A stretch of DNA of 32,186 bases, taken from CADEED01 sp035286365. Its GTDB lineage: Bacteria > Pseudomonadota > Gammaproteobacteria > Steroidobacterales > Steroidobacteraceae. Below, one piece after another: positions 9,242 through 16,020 of this stretch. Position 1 is the first letter of the stretch, and the number at the start of each line of letters is the position of its first letter. The DNA is taken from contig DATHJZ010000215.1 in assembly GCA_035286365.1 (NCBI GenBank), positions 1 through 32,186 of the forward strand, in the 5' to 3' direction. The position numbers and the translations under genes are program-made. Under the pieces are notes generated by a model. It was not told the DNA's origin, made no database searches, and saw nothing but the letters and a program-made list of their open reading frames with translations.

Positions 9242-9744
9242 GCGGAATCCGGCGCCGTGGCGAGGCGCGCGCGGCCGCCCTGGCTCAGCACGATGGCGCG
9301 CGGCCGCGCCACTTGCTGCGCGTCGCAGATAGTTAGAGTGCCGGTGCTGGCGGCGAGGGAGTCGGGCCAGAACTTGAGGCGCGCCCGCGATGAACGCAGG
9401 ACCACTCCAGCGGGCAGGGAACGCCCGGCCAGCAGCAGCGGGCGGCCATTCACCTCGAGGAACGCCTGCCAGGCGTCCGCCTGGGCGGGAGCTCCCGCAA
9501 CATCGGCGAGGCAATTTCCGGCCGTGTCGCTGAGACAGAGGACGCCCGTACGCGCCTCGACGATCGCGCCGGCGCGCGCCTGCTGGAGCCCGGCGAGCAA
9601 TTCATAAGTGGCGCTGCGGACGGCGGCCGCCCGCAGGTCCGCCCTGAAGCCGGGAACGGCCAGGCCCGCCAGCATCGCAACGATGGCAAGGCCGAAACAC
9701 AGCTCGATCAGGGTGACGCCCCGGCTTCGATTCCGCATGCGCAT
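9232..9744 (-). CDS. fimT: GspH/FimT-family minor pilin
   Basis: This is the first gene of the minor-pilin operon. The leader MRMRNRSRG is followed by the processing site G^VTLIE (Val at +1, Glu at +5) and the hydrophobic run FGLAIVAMLAGLAVPGF. The soluble part has the GspH/FimT domain pattern: ATYELLAGLQQARAGAI early on, the LCLSDTAGNC block, and a C-terminal strand ending in a cysteine (DSACG), probably paired with another cysteine. Length is 170 residues. Two ATGs six bases apart (9744 and 9738) are both possible starts, and neither has a strong ribosome binding site. It is divergent from the Fur-family gene with about 100 bases between them. FimU is an alternative name for the same role. 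Confidence 0.82.
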   Translation of the reverse strand: MRMRNRSRGVTLIELCFGLAIVAMLAGLAVPGFRADLRAAAVRSATYELLAGLQQARAGAIVEARTGVLCLSDTAGNCLADVAGAPAQADAWQAFLEVNGRPLLLAGRSLPAGVVLRSSRARLKFWPDSLAASTGTLTICDAQQVARPRAIVLSQGGRARLATAPDSACG

Positions 9745-9814
9745 GGCAGGAATTCTGACGCTCTCGCGGCCTCCCGATGCAGCTGCAAAAGCGCTGTATT
9801 TGAGCCATTTCGCA

Positions 9815-9842
9815 TTGCCGGTCCGGCCCCCGCGCGTATACT
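9815..9842 (+). promoter_or_regulatory. Sigma70-type promoter for the Fur-family gene
   Basis: TTGCCG (9815-9820) and TATACT (9837-9842) are separated by 16 bases. The start codon ATG at 9849 follows the -10 box after six bases, exactly where transcription would begin, so the mRNA is probably leaderless. No Shine-Dalgarno sequence is present. This is the best promoter in the window; the leaderless reading is inference. Confidence 0.6.
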
Positions 9843-9848
9843 CGCGCC

Positions 9849-10280
9849 ATGCCAATGACGGACCTCGATCCGGGCCTAGCGGAGAGCCTGAACCAGCGGC
9901 TCCTGGGTCACGGCGTAAGACCCACCGCTCAGCGCCTGCGCATCGCTTCGCTGCTCCTGGGCCGCCCACAACATCTTTCCGCCGAACAGGTGCTCGCCGG
10001 CCTGCGCAGCGTTGGGCTGCGCGTGTCCAAGGCGACGATCTACAACACGCTGAATCTGTTCGCGGCATCGGGGCTGATCCGTCAGTTGTCCGTGGGGAGC
10101 GACCGTTGCTGGTTCGATTCGAACACCGACGCGCACTACCACTTTCACGACCTCGACAGCGGTGCCTTGATGGACGTGGCGCTGCGTGACGTGGAGTTTC
10201 AGCGACTGCCCGAACCGCCTCCCGGAATGCAGGTGGACGGCATCGACCTCGTGATCCGGCTGCGTCGCAAAGTAGCCTGA
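9849..10280 (+). CDS. Fur-family transcriptional regulator without CxxC zinc site
   Basis: This is a metal- or redox-responsive repressor of the Fur superfamily. The N-terminal winged helix (about residues 10-85) has the family blocks RPTAQRLRIASLLL, HLSAEQVLAGL and VSKATIYNTLNLFAASGLI. The dimerisation domain retains the histidine-rich patch AHYHFHD, but the two CxxC motifs of Fur/PerR/Zur are absent; the only cysteine is in DRCWFDS. In this it resembles Irr-like Fur proteins, which use HxH-type sites; whether the ligand is iron, haem or something else cannot be read from sequence. Length is 143 residues. ATG at 9849 (or 9855) fits the promoter at 9815-9842. It is divergent from the minor pilin operon and followed by tRNA-Thr, so its target is not obvious from context. 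Confidence 0.88.
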   Translation: MPMTDLDPGLAESLNQRLLGHGVRPTAQRLRIASLLLGRPQHLSAEQVLAGLRSVGLRVSKATIYNTLNLFAASGLIRQLSVGSDRCWFDSNTDAHYHFHDLDSGALMDVALRDVEFQRLPEPPPGMQVDGIDLVIRLRRKVA

Positions 10281-10298
10281 CGGCGATCTTCCGCAGGC

Positions 10299-10327
10299 TT
10301 CCCTAGCTCGCTGAGCGCAATTAGAAT
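10299..10327 (+). promoter_or_regulatory. Probable tRNA-Thr promoter
   Basis: A TAGAAT -10 box (10322-10327) lies 19 bases before the tRNA 5' end, with a weak -35 TTCCCT (10299-10304) at 17-base spacing. The sequence after the -10 box is GC-rich (GCGCGCCCG), like the discriminator of stringently controlled stable-RNA promoters. The -10 position is well supported by distance, the -35 poorly. Confidence 0.45.
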
Positions 10328-10345
10328 GCGCGCCCGATCGATTTC

Positions 10346-10421
10346 GCCCTCTTAGCTCAGCTGGTAGAGCACTTCATTCGTAATGAAGGGGTCATCTGTT
10401 CGAATCAGATAGAGGGCACCA
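10346..10421 (+). tRNA. tRNA-Thr (anticodon CGT)
   Basis: A full cloverleaf can be drawn. The acceptor stem GCCCTCT (10346-10352) pairs with AGAGGGC (10411-10417); the D stem is GCTC/GAGC; the anticodon stem CTTCA/TGAAG encloses the loop TTCGTAA with anticodon CGT at 10379-10381; and the T arm is ATCTG-TTCGAAT-CAGAT. The discriminator is A and CCA is encoded at 10419-10421. The anticodon CGT reads ACG (threonine). Total length is 76 bases with no variable-arm insertion. It stands alone between the Fur-family gene and the acyltransferase gene. Confidence 0.97.
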
Positions 10422-10438
10422 GCTTTCCTGGACCAGGA

Positions 10439-10460
10439 CGGCCGCCGATTCAGGCGGCCG
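10439..10460 (+). terminator. GC-rich hairpin after tRNA-Thr
   Basis: CGGCCGCC (10439-10446) and GGCGGCCG (10453-10460) form a perfect 8 bp stem with a six-base loop, starting 18 bases after the tRNA CCA. No T-run follows, so it is either a weak intrinsic terminator or a 3' processing/protection structure. Confidence 0.4.
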
Positions 10461-10490
10461 GCTCCGCATGCGCCAATGACGCCGATCCGC

Positions 10491-10496
10491 AATAAT
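10491..10496 (+). promoter_or_regulatory. -10-like hexamer AATAAT before the acyltransferase gene
   Basis: AATAAT matches TATAAT at five positions and sits six bases before the ATG at 10503, with no ribosome binding site between. This is the same geometry as at the Fur-family gene, suggesting a leaderless transcript. No convincing -35 is seen. Confidence 0.35.
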
Positions 10497-10502
10497 GGCG
10501 CC

Positions 10503-11423
10503 ATGTCCTCAAGTCTTCCCCATGGGGCAGTCGCCAATCCGACTCCCGCAGCGGGCCCCCCTTGCTCCCTTTGGATCCGTGTGTTCTCGCGCATCCCGCT
10601 GGCACTCTGGTACCCCATCGCGCGGTTCCTGGCGTACTGCGCCTGGCGCGTCTTTCCATACCGCCGCCACGTGGTCGACGCCAACCTCAAGGCCGCATTT
10701 CCCGAGTGGGACGAAAGCACGCGCGAGCGCGTCATTCGCGATTACTACCGAGGCTTCGCCGACATGCTGGTCGAAGTCATGCACTCCTTGCGGCTCACGC
10801 CTGGGGAGCTTTCGCGCCGGGTGACGCTCGTCAATCCCGAGCTCGTGCGCGACGAAGTCGCGCGCGGCAAACCAGTGCTGATCGTCGCCGCGCACCAGTG
10901 CAACTGGGAGTGGATGCTGCTCGGCCTCTCGACGCAGCTCGGCATCCCGGTCGATGCCGCCTACAAGCCGCTCATCGACAGCTGGGCGGAATGCGAGATG
11001 CGCAAGCTCCGTGGCCGGTTCGGCGCGCGCCTGATCCCGGCGCAGGAGTTGTTAGGCGACATCATCAGGCAGCGCGGCGTGCCGCGTGCCATCGCGATGG
11101 TGGCCGACCAGGAACCGGTCTCGAGCGAGCGCAAGCACTGGCTCAAGTTCCTCAATCGCGATACGGCGTTTTTCCTGGGCGCCGAAGAGATCGCGCGCAC
11201 CACGCGCTACGCGGCGTATTTCGTGCGCGTGCAGCGTGTCGATCGAGGCCGCTACCGGGTGGAGTTCGTGCGCATCGCCGAGGCGGGCGAACAGCTGCCG
11301 GCGGGCGAATTCACGGCGCGTTATGCACGCCTGGTCGAAGAGCAGATTCGCGCAGCTCCTGCCGACTGGCCCTGGTCGCACAAGCGCTGGAAGCTCAAAA
11401 AGCCGCTTTATTGTCCAAACTGA
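10503..11423 (+). CDS. Lipid A biosynthesis acyltransferase (LpxL/HtrB family)
   Basis: Proteins of this family transfer an acyl chain from acyl-ACP to a lipid A precursor at the inner membrane. The 306-residue protein has an N-terminal hydrophobic stretch (IPLALWYPIARFLAYCAW), the family block YRRHVVDANLKAAFPE, the catalytic HxxxxE motif HQCNWE (His131, Glu136), and the later blocks VPRAIAMVADQEP and GAEEIARTTRYAAYFV. The C-terminus PADWPWSHKRWK matches the usual W-x-W-x-H-x-R-W ending. The ATG at 10503 is chosen because it follows a -10-like box and gives a normal N-terminus; an ATG nine codons upstream is possible. It could be the lauroyl- or the secondary acyltransferase; sequence alone does not decide. 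It stands apart from the envelope glycolipid genes at 17.5-21.2 kb. Confidence 0.88.
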   Translation: MSSSLPHGAVANPTPAAGPPCSLWIRVFSRIPLALWYPIARFLAYCAWRVFPYRRHVVDANLKAAFPEWDESTRERVIRDYYRGFADMLVEVMHSLRLTPGELSRRVTLVNPELVRDEVARGKPVLIVAAHQCNWEWMLLGLSTQLGIPVDAAYKPLIDSWAECEMRKLRGRFGARLIPAQELLGDIIRQRGVPRAIAMVADQEPVSSERKHWLKFLNRDTAFFLGAEEIARTTRYAAYFVRVQRVDRGRYRVEFVRIAEAGEQLPAGEFTARYARLVEEQIRAAPADWPWSHKRWKLKKPLYCPN

Positions 11424-11433
11424 CTTGACCTAA

Positions 11434-11466
11434 TAAGGTTTTGGGCCGCCAGTCTCCCGAACCTTA
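11434..11466 (+). terminator. Stem-loop after the acyltransferase gene
   Basis: TAAGGTT (11434-11440) and AACCTTA (11460-11466) form a perfect 7 bp stem, extendable by partial GGG/CCC pairing inside the 19-base loop. It starts 11 bases after the stop codon. There is no T-run after it, so a rho-independent terminator is only possible, not certain. Confidence 0.35.
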
Positions 11467-11507
11467 CGTCGCCACGTCGCGACGACGATGCCGCCTGCGT
11501 GGGGTCC

Positions 11508-11513
11508 TAACCT
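11508..11513 (+). promoter_or_regulatory. Weak -10-like TAACCT before the EAL gene
   Basis: CTAACCTTG occurs here and again before the acyl-CoA dehydrogenase gene at 26531. TAACCT matches the -10 consensus only at T1, A2 and T6. It lies ten bases before ATG 11524, where no Shine-Dalgarno sequence is visible. Confidence 0.2.
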
Positions 11514-11523
11514 TGGGCCACGT

Positions 11524-12858
11524 ATGACACAGCACACGACGACCAATGAAACACCCGCTACGTTGCTTGCGCCGCTGGCGCGCGGCCTCATGCGCCGCGC
11601 TCCCGAAATTCTCTCCCTGTCGATCCACGACGCGCGCGGCAATGCGCTTTGGACGAGCGGTGACTTCCTGCTCGCGGAAGACTACGCGCTGATCGCGGAA
11701 GTGGTCGAAGATCCGCACGACGTGCGCGGGCGCTCCGACGGCCTGTGGTGGGAGAGCGCGGATACCGCTCGCGCACGTTGTGCCCTTGCCGTATTCGAGG
11801 GCGCGCAGTACCGCGGCGTTGCGCTGGTGGTTTTCTCCGGTCTCACCGCCACCGAAACCGAACGCGGGGATCGCGTCGCGGCGCTGCAGCCGGTGTTGCC
11901 GGTGCTGGCCAAGGCCGTTCATCAGCTGACTCCCGATGCAGGAGTTGCGCGTGCGCCGCTGCGCGCGACCTCCGATACGACCGTCATCGCCGCGCTGCGC
12001 TTCGAGAACATCGGCCCGCGCGACGAACTCGCCGAGGATCTCGCCACGCTCGAGCGCGAAGAGCGGCTGCTGTCGCTGATCGATCTCGCGCTGCGCGAGG
12101 ACGAATTCGCGTTGCACCTGCAGCCCATCGTCTCGCTGCGCGATGAGAATTCACAGTTGATCGTCGAGGTGCTGATTCGCCTGCCCACGCAGGAGTTCGG
12201 CGTCCTGGCCTCGCACGATTTTCTGGACACGGCCGAGCGTCATGGGCGCATGCCGGCGATCGATCGCTGGGTGATTCGCGCATTGCTGGTATGGATGCAG
12301 CGCAACCGCGACCGCTGGTCGGATGCCAACGCCGTTTTCTCGGTGAATCTGTCGGGCAAGTCAGTGGTGCGGCCGGATTTCCGCGACTATCTCGAGCACT
12401 GCCTCGACAAGTCCGGACTGCCGTTGACCGCACTCCGCTTCGAGATCGCCGAGCTCGACATGAGCCTGGCGCCGCAGGAGTTCGCGCTGCTGGCACGCTC
12501 GCTGGCCGAGCGCGGCTGCGAGGTCTCGGTCGACAACGCCGGCACCGGCAGCGGGCGCTTCGAATTCCTGCGCGAAGTCAACGCGGACATTCTCAAGATC
12601 GACGGTTCGCTGGTGGAGGGCGCTTCGGATGACATCGTTTCGCGCGCCTTGATCAACGGACTCGTGCACATGGCCGATACGCTCGGCATGCGCACGGTCG
12701 CAAGCCAGGTGGATTCCACCGGCAAACTGCGTGCAGTCACGCAGCTCGGCGTCGACTTCGCACAGGGCTTCCAGTTGAGCTCGCCCGAACACATCGACAC
12801 GTTCGAATTCCTGACCGGCGGCGTACCGCGTCCGCCGGAGAACGGCGCCTGCGCCTGA
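11524..12858 (+). CDS. EAL-domain protein with degenerate active site
   Basis: The 444-residue protein has an N-terminal alpha/beta region (about 1-165) that could be a GAF-like sensor, a short acidic helical linker, then an EAL domain (about 180-435). Active EAL domains hydrolyse c-di-GMP to pGpG. Here the EAL signature reads EVL (Glu215), the NLSG, KIDGS and FAQGF blocks are kept, but the metal-binding DDFGTG has become DNAGTG (Asp337, Asn338) and the conserved AEGVE is ASQVD, so the catalytic glutamate is Ser. Those changes argue against hydrolase activity; it may be a c-di-GMP receptor or a protein-interaction module. The ATG at 11524 is preferred over one 12 codons upstream. The stop lies six bases from the convergent LysR gene. 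Confidence 0.87.
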   Translation: MTQHTTTNETPATLLAPLARGLMRRAPEILSLSIHDARGNALWTSGDFLLAEDYALIAEVVEDPHDVRGRSDGLWWESADTARARCALAVFEGAQYRGVALVVFSGLTATETERGDRVAALQPVLPVLAKAVHQLTPDAGVARAPLRATSDTTVIAALRFENIGPRDELAEDLATLEREERLLSLIDLALREDEFALHLQPIVSLRDENSQLIVEVLIRLPTQEFGVLASHDFLDTAERHGRMPAIDRWVIRALLVWMQRNRDRWSDANAVFSVNLSGKSVVRPDFRDYLEHCLDKSGLPLTALRFEIAELDMSLAPQEFALLARSLAERGCEVSVDNAGTGSGRFEFLREVNADILKIDGSLVEGASDDIVSRALINGLVHMADTLGMRTVASQVDSTGKLRAVTQLGVDFAQGFQLSSPEHIDTFEFLTGGVPRPPENGACA

Positions 12859-12864
12859 CCCAGT

Positions 12865-13779
12865 TCACGGTGCGCGACGCACGCGCGCTTCGTAATCCCG
12901 CAGCAGGACGGCGGCGAACTCGACGAACACGCGCACCTTGGCCAGGTGCTGCGTGGCGCGCGGATACACGACACTCAGCGCCGGGCCCTCGCAGGAATAG
13001 TCGCGCAGGACTTCGACCAGCCGGCCCTCGGCCAGGTGGCCGCTGACTAACAAGTCGGTGGCCTGCATGATTCCCTGTCCCTCCATCGCGGACAGTGTGA
13101 CCGGTTCCGTGGTGTTGAACGCCAGCGCGCAGTTAGGGCGTATTTTCATCGTTCCCTTACCCTGCCGGAACGTCCACGACGGGCGCGCGCCTTCGGTGTT
13201 CAGATAACCGATGTTGCGATGGTGCTTGAGGTCGGCCGGCGTGCGCGGAATGCCCGCCACGGCGAAGTAAGCCGGCGCGCCGCAGGTCACGAACCGCGAC
13301 GTCGCGATGCGTTTGGCGATGAGGTCGGGCGTGCGGATCGAGCCGGCGCGCACCGCCACGTCGACACCCTCGGCGGCCAGATCGACGAAGCGGTCGTTGT
13401 ACCGCACCTCGATGGCCACCAACGGGTAGCGCTGCGTGAAGCGCGACAGCGCGGGCGTCAGCAGGTATTTGCCGAAGGCCACCGGCACGTCGACGCGCAG
13501 CCGCCCCTGCGGGCGATCGCGCGCCAGGCGCATCTCATCATCGGCCGCCGACACCTCCGCGAGAATCCGTTGGCAACGCTCGAGATAGACCGCGCCCTCG
13601 GGTGAGACCGAGACTTTGCGAGTAGTGCGGTGGAGCAGGCGCGTGCCCAGGTGCTTTTCGAGCTGCTGAACGTGCGCGCTCACCATGGCGCGGGAGAGGT
13701 CCATGGCATCGGCGGCGCGCGCAAAGGAGCCGAATTCCGCCACCCGCGCGAAAACCCGCATTCCGAGCAATTGGTCCAT
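12865..13779 (-). CDS. LysR-type transcriptional regulator
   Basis: The 304-residue protein has an N-terminal winged helix-turn-helix (residues about 1-60: FARVAEFGSFARAADAMDLS, VQQLEKHLGTRLLHRTTRKV) and a C-terminal effector-binding domain with the usual DVAVRAG and GQGIMQATDLLV blocks. It belongs to the large CrgA/AaeR/DhcR-like group that begins MDxLxGMRVFxRVxExGSF. The ATG at 13779 is clear; the longer upstream frame has no matching family sequence. TACAAT eight bases upstream, and an inverted repeat at 13803-13827, suggest autoregulation. It is divergent from the small membrane peptide gene at 13884, the usual place for a LysR target. The effector is unknown. Confidence 0.93.
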   Translation of the reverse strand: MDQLLGMRVFARVAEFGSFARAADAMDLSRAMVSAHVQQLEKHLGTRLLHRTTRKVSVSPEGAVYLERCQRILAEVSAADDEMRLARDRPQGRLRVDVPVAFGKYLLTPALSRFTQRYPLVAIEVRYNDRFVDLAAEGVDVAVRAGSIRTPDLIAKRIATSRFVTCGAPAYFAVAGIPRTPADLKHHRNIGYLNTEGARPSWTFRQGKGTMKIRPNCALAFNTTEPVTLSAMEGQGIMQATDLLVSGHLAEGRLVEVLRDYSCEGPALSVVYPRATQHLAKVRVFVEFAAVLLRDYEARVRRAP

Positions 13780-13787
13780 GGGTGGGG

Positions 13788-13793
13788 ATTGTA
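13788..13793 (-). promoter_or_regulatory. -10 hexamer TACAAT for the LysR gene
   Basis: On the - strand TACAAT (five of six to consensus) precedes the LysR ATG by eight bases with no Shine-Dalgarno sequence, implying a leader of only about one to three bases. The inverted repeat at 13803-13827 begins ten bases upstream of this box, so it covers the -35 region. Confidence 0.4.
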
Positions 13794-13802
13794 TGGCAGG
13801 AA

Positions 13803-13827
13803 CGGACAATGAATTTCGTTTTGTCCG
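13803..13827. promoter_or_regulatory. Inverted repeat CGGACAA-N11-TTGTCCG, candidate LysR operator
   Basis: The two perfect 7-base arms (13803-13809 and 13821-13827) are separated by an AT-rich 11-base spacer. They lie between the divergent LysR gene and the small membrane peptide gene, upstream of the -10 box of the former and just before the -35-like TTGAAA of the latter. LysR regulators commonly bind dyads in such divergent gaps. Binding itself is inference. Confidence 0.5.
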
Positions 13828-13831
13828 GTTT

Positions 13832-13861
13832 TTGAAACCCAATGCGTCGGTTACGTTACAT
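13832..13861 (+). promoter_or_regulatory. Possible promoter for the small membrane peptide gene
   Basis: TTGAAA (13832-13837) and TTACAT (13856-13861) are 18 bases apart, with the start codon 22 bases further on behind a good ribosome binding site. The elements are moderately like sigma70 consensus. Confidence 0.35.
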
Positions 13862-13883
13862 ACCGCGCAAAGGAGTCATTGCC

Positions 13884-14057
13884 ATGTTCGTAGTCGATCG
13901 ATCTGCTCTCGCCGTGCTGCTGCCACTCGCCCTGTTGCTGGGTGCGGCGGTGTGGTCCAACCATTCCGGCGGGGCCGAACCGGCTGCACGGCCCGGCGCG
14001 CAGACGCAGCGGGCGCAGCAGGATCAGACCGTCGCGGCCAACTTGCCTTCGAGGTGA
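13884..14057 (+). CDS. Small single-pass membrane or exported peptide
   Basis: This 57-codon gene starts at ATG 13884 behind AAAGGAG (13869-13875) with good spacing. The product begins MFVVDRSALAVLLPLALLLG, a hydrophobic helix preceded by a short N-terminus, and continues as a polar Ala/Gln/Pro-rich tail rich in RPGAQTQRAQQDQT. I do not recognise a family. It could be a membrane-anchored periplasmic peptide or a secreted one. It is divergent from the LysR regulator and may be its target. Its last 34 bases overlap the 3' end of the convergent FAAL gene. The main argument for reality is the ribosome binding site, the promoter-like sequence and the coherent TM segment. Confidence 0.55.
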   Translation: MFVVDRSALAVLLPLALLLGAAVWSNHSGGAEPAARPGAQTQRAQQDQTVAANLPSR

Positions 14058-16012
14058 CGTGACAGCTCGGCGATGGTCGGGAAGTCGAACAGCTCGGTGA
14101 GGTCGATCATCCCGGGGTAGATGCGATCGATCTGCTCGTGAATCTCGATGAGCTTGAGCGAGCTCGCGCCGATCTCGAATAGATTGTCGTTTACATCGAT
14201 GTTGCGCTCGAGCGCCGCATCGCAGATCTCCTTGATCTGTGCCTCGATCTGCGTGCTGGTGGCCTTCGCGCCGCCGGCCGCTTCCGCGGCCACACGCAGT
14301 TCGGCGATTTCAGACATCTGCGCGGCGAACTCACCATTCACGTAGTCGTCCGCCAGCAAACCGCGCTGGATCTTGCCGCTGGTGGTCTTGGGCACACGCT
14401 TCACCGGCACCACGTGCGCGACTTCGAGACCCGTGTGTTCGTTCACCAGCCGCGTGACCTGCGCGGCGATAGGCATGAATTCCTTCATGTCCATGCGATG
14501 CAGCACGAAGATGATCAGGTCGTCGGTGCTCGCGCCCTTCGGGCGCACGCCGGCCGCCACGACCTTGCCCAGCTCGAGTCCATCGGCGCGCTGCGCGATG
14601 CTCTCGATGTCGTGCGGGTAGTAGTTCTGGCCGTTGACGAAGATGATTTCCTTCGCGCGTCCAGTGATGAAGAGCTTTCCACCTTTCAACATTCCGAGAT
14701 CGCCGGTGCGCAGCCAGCGATTGTTATTGGAATCCGGGGTGGTGAATCCGCGGGCGTTCGCTTCCGGGTTTTCGAAGTAGCCCTTGGTGACGTTGTCACC
14801 CGCGATGAGGATGTGGCCGATGTGATTCTCGGGCAGTTCCTGGTCGGCGTCGTCCGCGATGCGCAAGCGACTGTACGGCACCGGCTGGCCGACGGCCATG
14901 ATCGCGAGCGCGTCGGCGTGATCCGCGGGCAGCAGGACAGGTTGTTTGCCCACGTTCAGTTCGTGCCGGCTCACCGAGATGGATTCGTACAGCTCGCCCG
15001 GCGGCTGCGGGAAGCTCACGACGAGCGTGGCTTCGGCGAGGCCGTACACCGGATACATGGCAGTGCGCTTCAGTTTCGCGGGCGCGAGCCGCGTCATGAA
15101 CTCGTCCGCGAGCTCGACGGAAATCGGCTCGGCGCCGTTGTAGAGCAGGCGCAATGAGGAAAGATCGAGATCGCCGAGCTCGCGATCGCCCAGGACCTTC
15201 AGGTAGTGCCGGAAGCCGAAGTTGGGCGAGCTCGTGATCGTCGCCTGCTTGCGCGCGGCGAAGGTCATCCACAGCAGTGGCCGACGAATGAATAATTCGG
15301 TGGGCATGACATTCAACTGCATGCGATGCGCGAACATCATGATGTGCATGCCGATGAGACCCATGTCGTGGGTCAGCGGCATCCAGGTGAGATTGGTGTC
15401 GTTCTCGTTCCACTTCGACGCCTCGCCCGCGCCGCGCGCGTTCATCAAGATGTTGTGGTGGGTGAGCACGATGCCCTTCGGCTCGCTGGTCGAGCCGGAG
15501 GAGAACTGGATGAATGCGGTGTCGTCGGGTTTGACCGCGTGCACCTGGCCCGCCTTCGAAATGTCGTCGACCTGCTCGGCGAAAAACGCGCGGCCATTGA
15601 GCGAATCGAACGTCGACTGCTCGGAGACGGAGCCCGCGAACGCGCCGATACGGTCGAGCGTCTTGCGATCGGTGTAGATGAACGGTTTACCCAGCTTCTT
15701 CGCGATGCGCAGCAACTTGTGCTTGTGTTCGTCGCTGATGCCGAGCGCCACGGGCACCGGAACGATGCCCCCCAACATGCCGGCCCAGAACGCGTCGAGG
15801 AACTGTTCGTTGTTGGCGAGATAGATGATGAGCTTGTCGCCGGGCTTGGCGCCGAGCTTCTGCAGGTGGAACAGGATGCCGAGCGCGCGCTCGTACAGCT
15901 CCCCGTAACTCACTACGCGTTCGCTGCTCTCGGTCTCGAGATAGCTGATGGTGCGTTTCACCGTGCGGTTGACGGTGATCAGTTCGGCCAAGGTCCGTGC
16001 GTTCGAAATCAT
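14024..16012 (-). CDS. Fatty acyl-AMP ligase fused to an acyl carrier domain
   Basis: FAALs activate a fatty acid with ATP to acyl-AMP and pass it to a phosphopantetheine carrier instead of CoA. The adenylation domain (about 1-575) has the P-loop FSSGSTSEPKG near residue 170, the FAAL-type YGLAEATLVVS, WLRTGDLG and GQNYYPHDIE blocks, and the A10 lysine in TTSGKIQR near 545. The C-terminal carrier domain (about 590-660) contains IGASSLKLIE, with Ser618 as the likely phosphopantetheine site; the usual Asp before it is Ser. The protein therefore can load its own carrier. ATG 16012 is chosen; a TTG four codons earlier overlaps the P450 stop. It follows the P450 gene by eight bases and is surely in the same operon. 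Confidence 0.9.
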   Translation of the reverse strand: MISNARTLAELITVNRTVKRTISYLETESSERVVSYGELYERALGILFHLQKLGAKPGDKLIIYLANNEQFLDAFWAGMLGGIVPVPVALGISDEHKHKLLRIAKKLGKPFIYTDRKTLDRIGAFAGSVSEQSTFDSLNGRAFFAEQVDDISKAGQVHAVKPDDTAFIQFSSGSTSEPKGIVLTHHNILMNARGAGEASKWNENDTNLTWMPLTHDMGLIGMHIMMFAHRMQLNVMPTELFIRRPLLWMTFAARKQATITSSPNFGFRHYLKVLGDRELGDLDLSSLRLLYNGAEPISVELADEFMTRLAPAKLKRTAMYPVYGLAEATLVVSFPQPPGELYESISVSRHELNVGKQPVLLPADHADALAIMAVGQPVPYSRLRIADDADQELPENHIGHILIAGDNVTKGYFENPEANARGFTTPDSNNNRWLRTGDLGMLKGGKLFITGRAKEIIFVNGQNYYPHDIESIAQRADGLELGKVVAAGVRPKGASTDDLIIFVLHRMDMKEFMPIAAQVTRLVNEHTGLEVAHVVPVKRVPKTTSGKIQRGLLADDYVNGEFAAQMSEIAELRVAAEAAGGAKATSTQIEAQIKEICDAALERNIDVNDNLFEIGASSLKLIEIHEQIDRIYPGMIDLTELFDFPTIAELSRHLEGKLAATV

Positions 16013-16020
16013 GATCGGCG

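Noticed and set aside
7965..9332. A 455-codon + strand frame opposite pilW and pilV
   Set aside because: The - strand carries clear prepilin genes with coupled starts; the + strand product has no family motif.
13780..13842. LysR gene starting at 13842
   Set aside because: The extra 21 residues are not like the family; ATG 13779 gives the standard MDQLLGMRVF start and has a -10 box just upstream.
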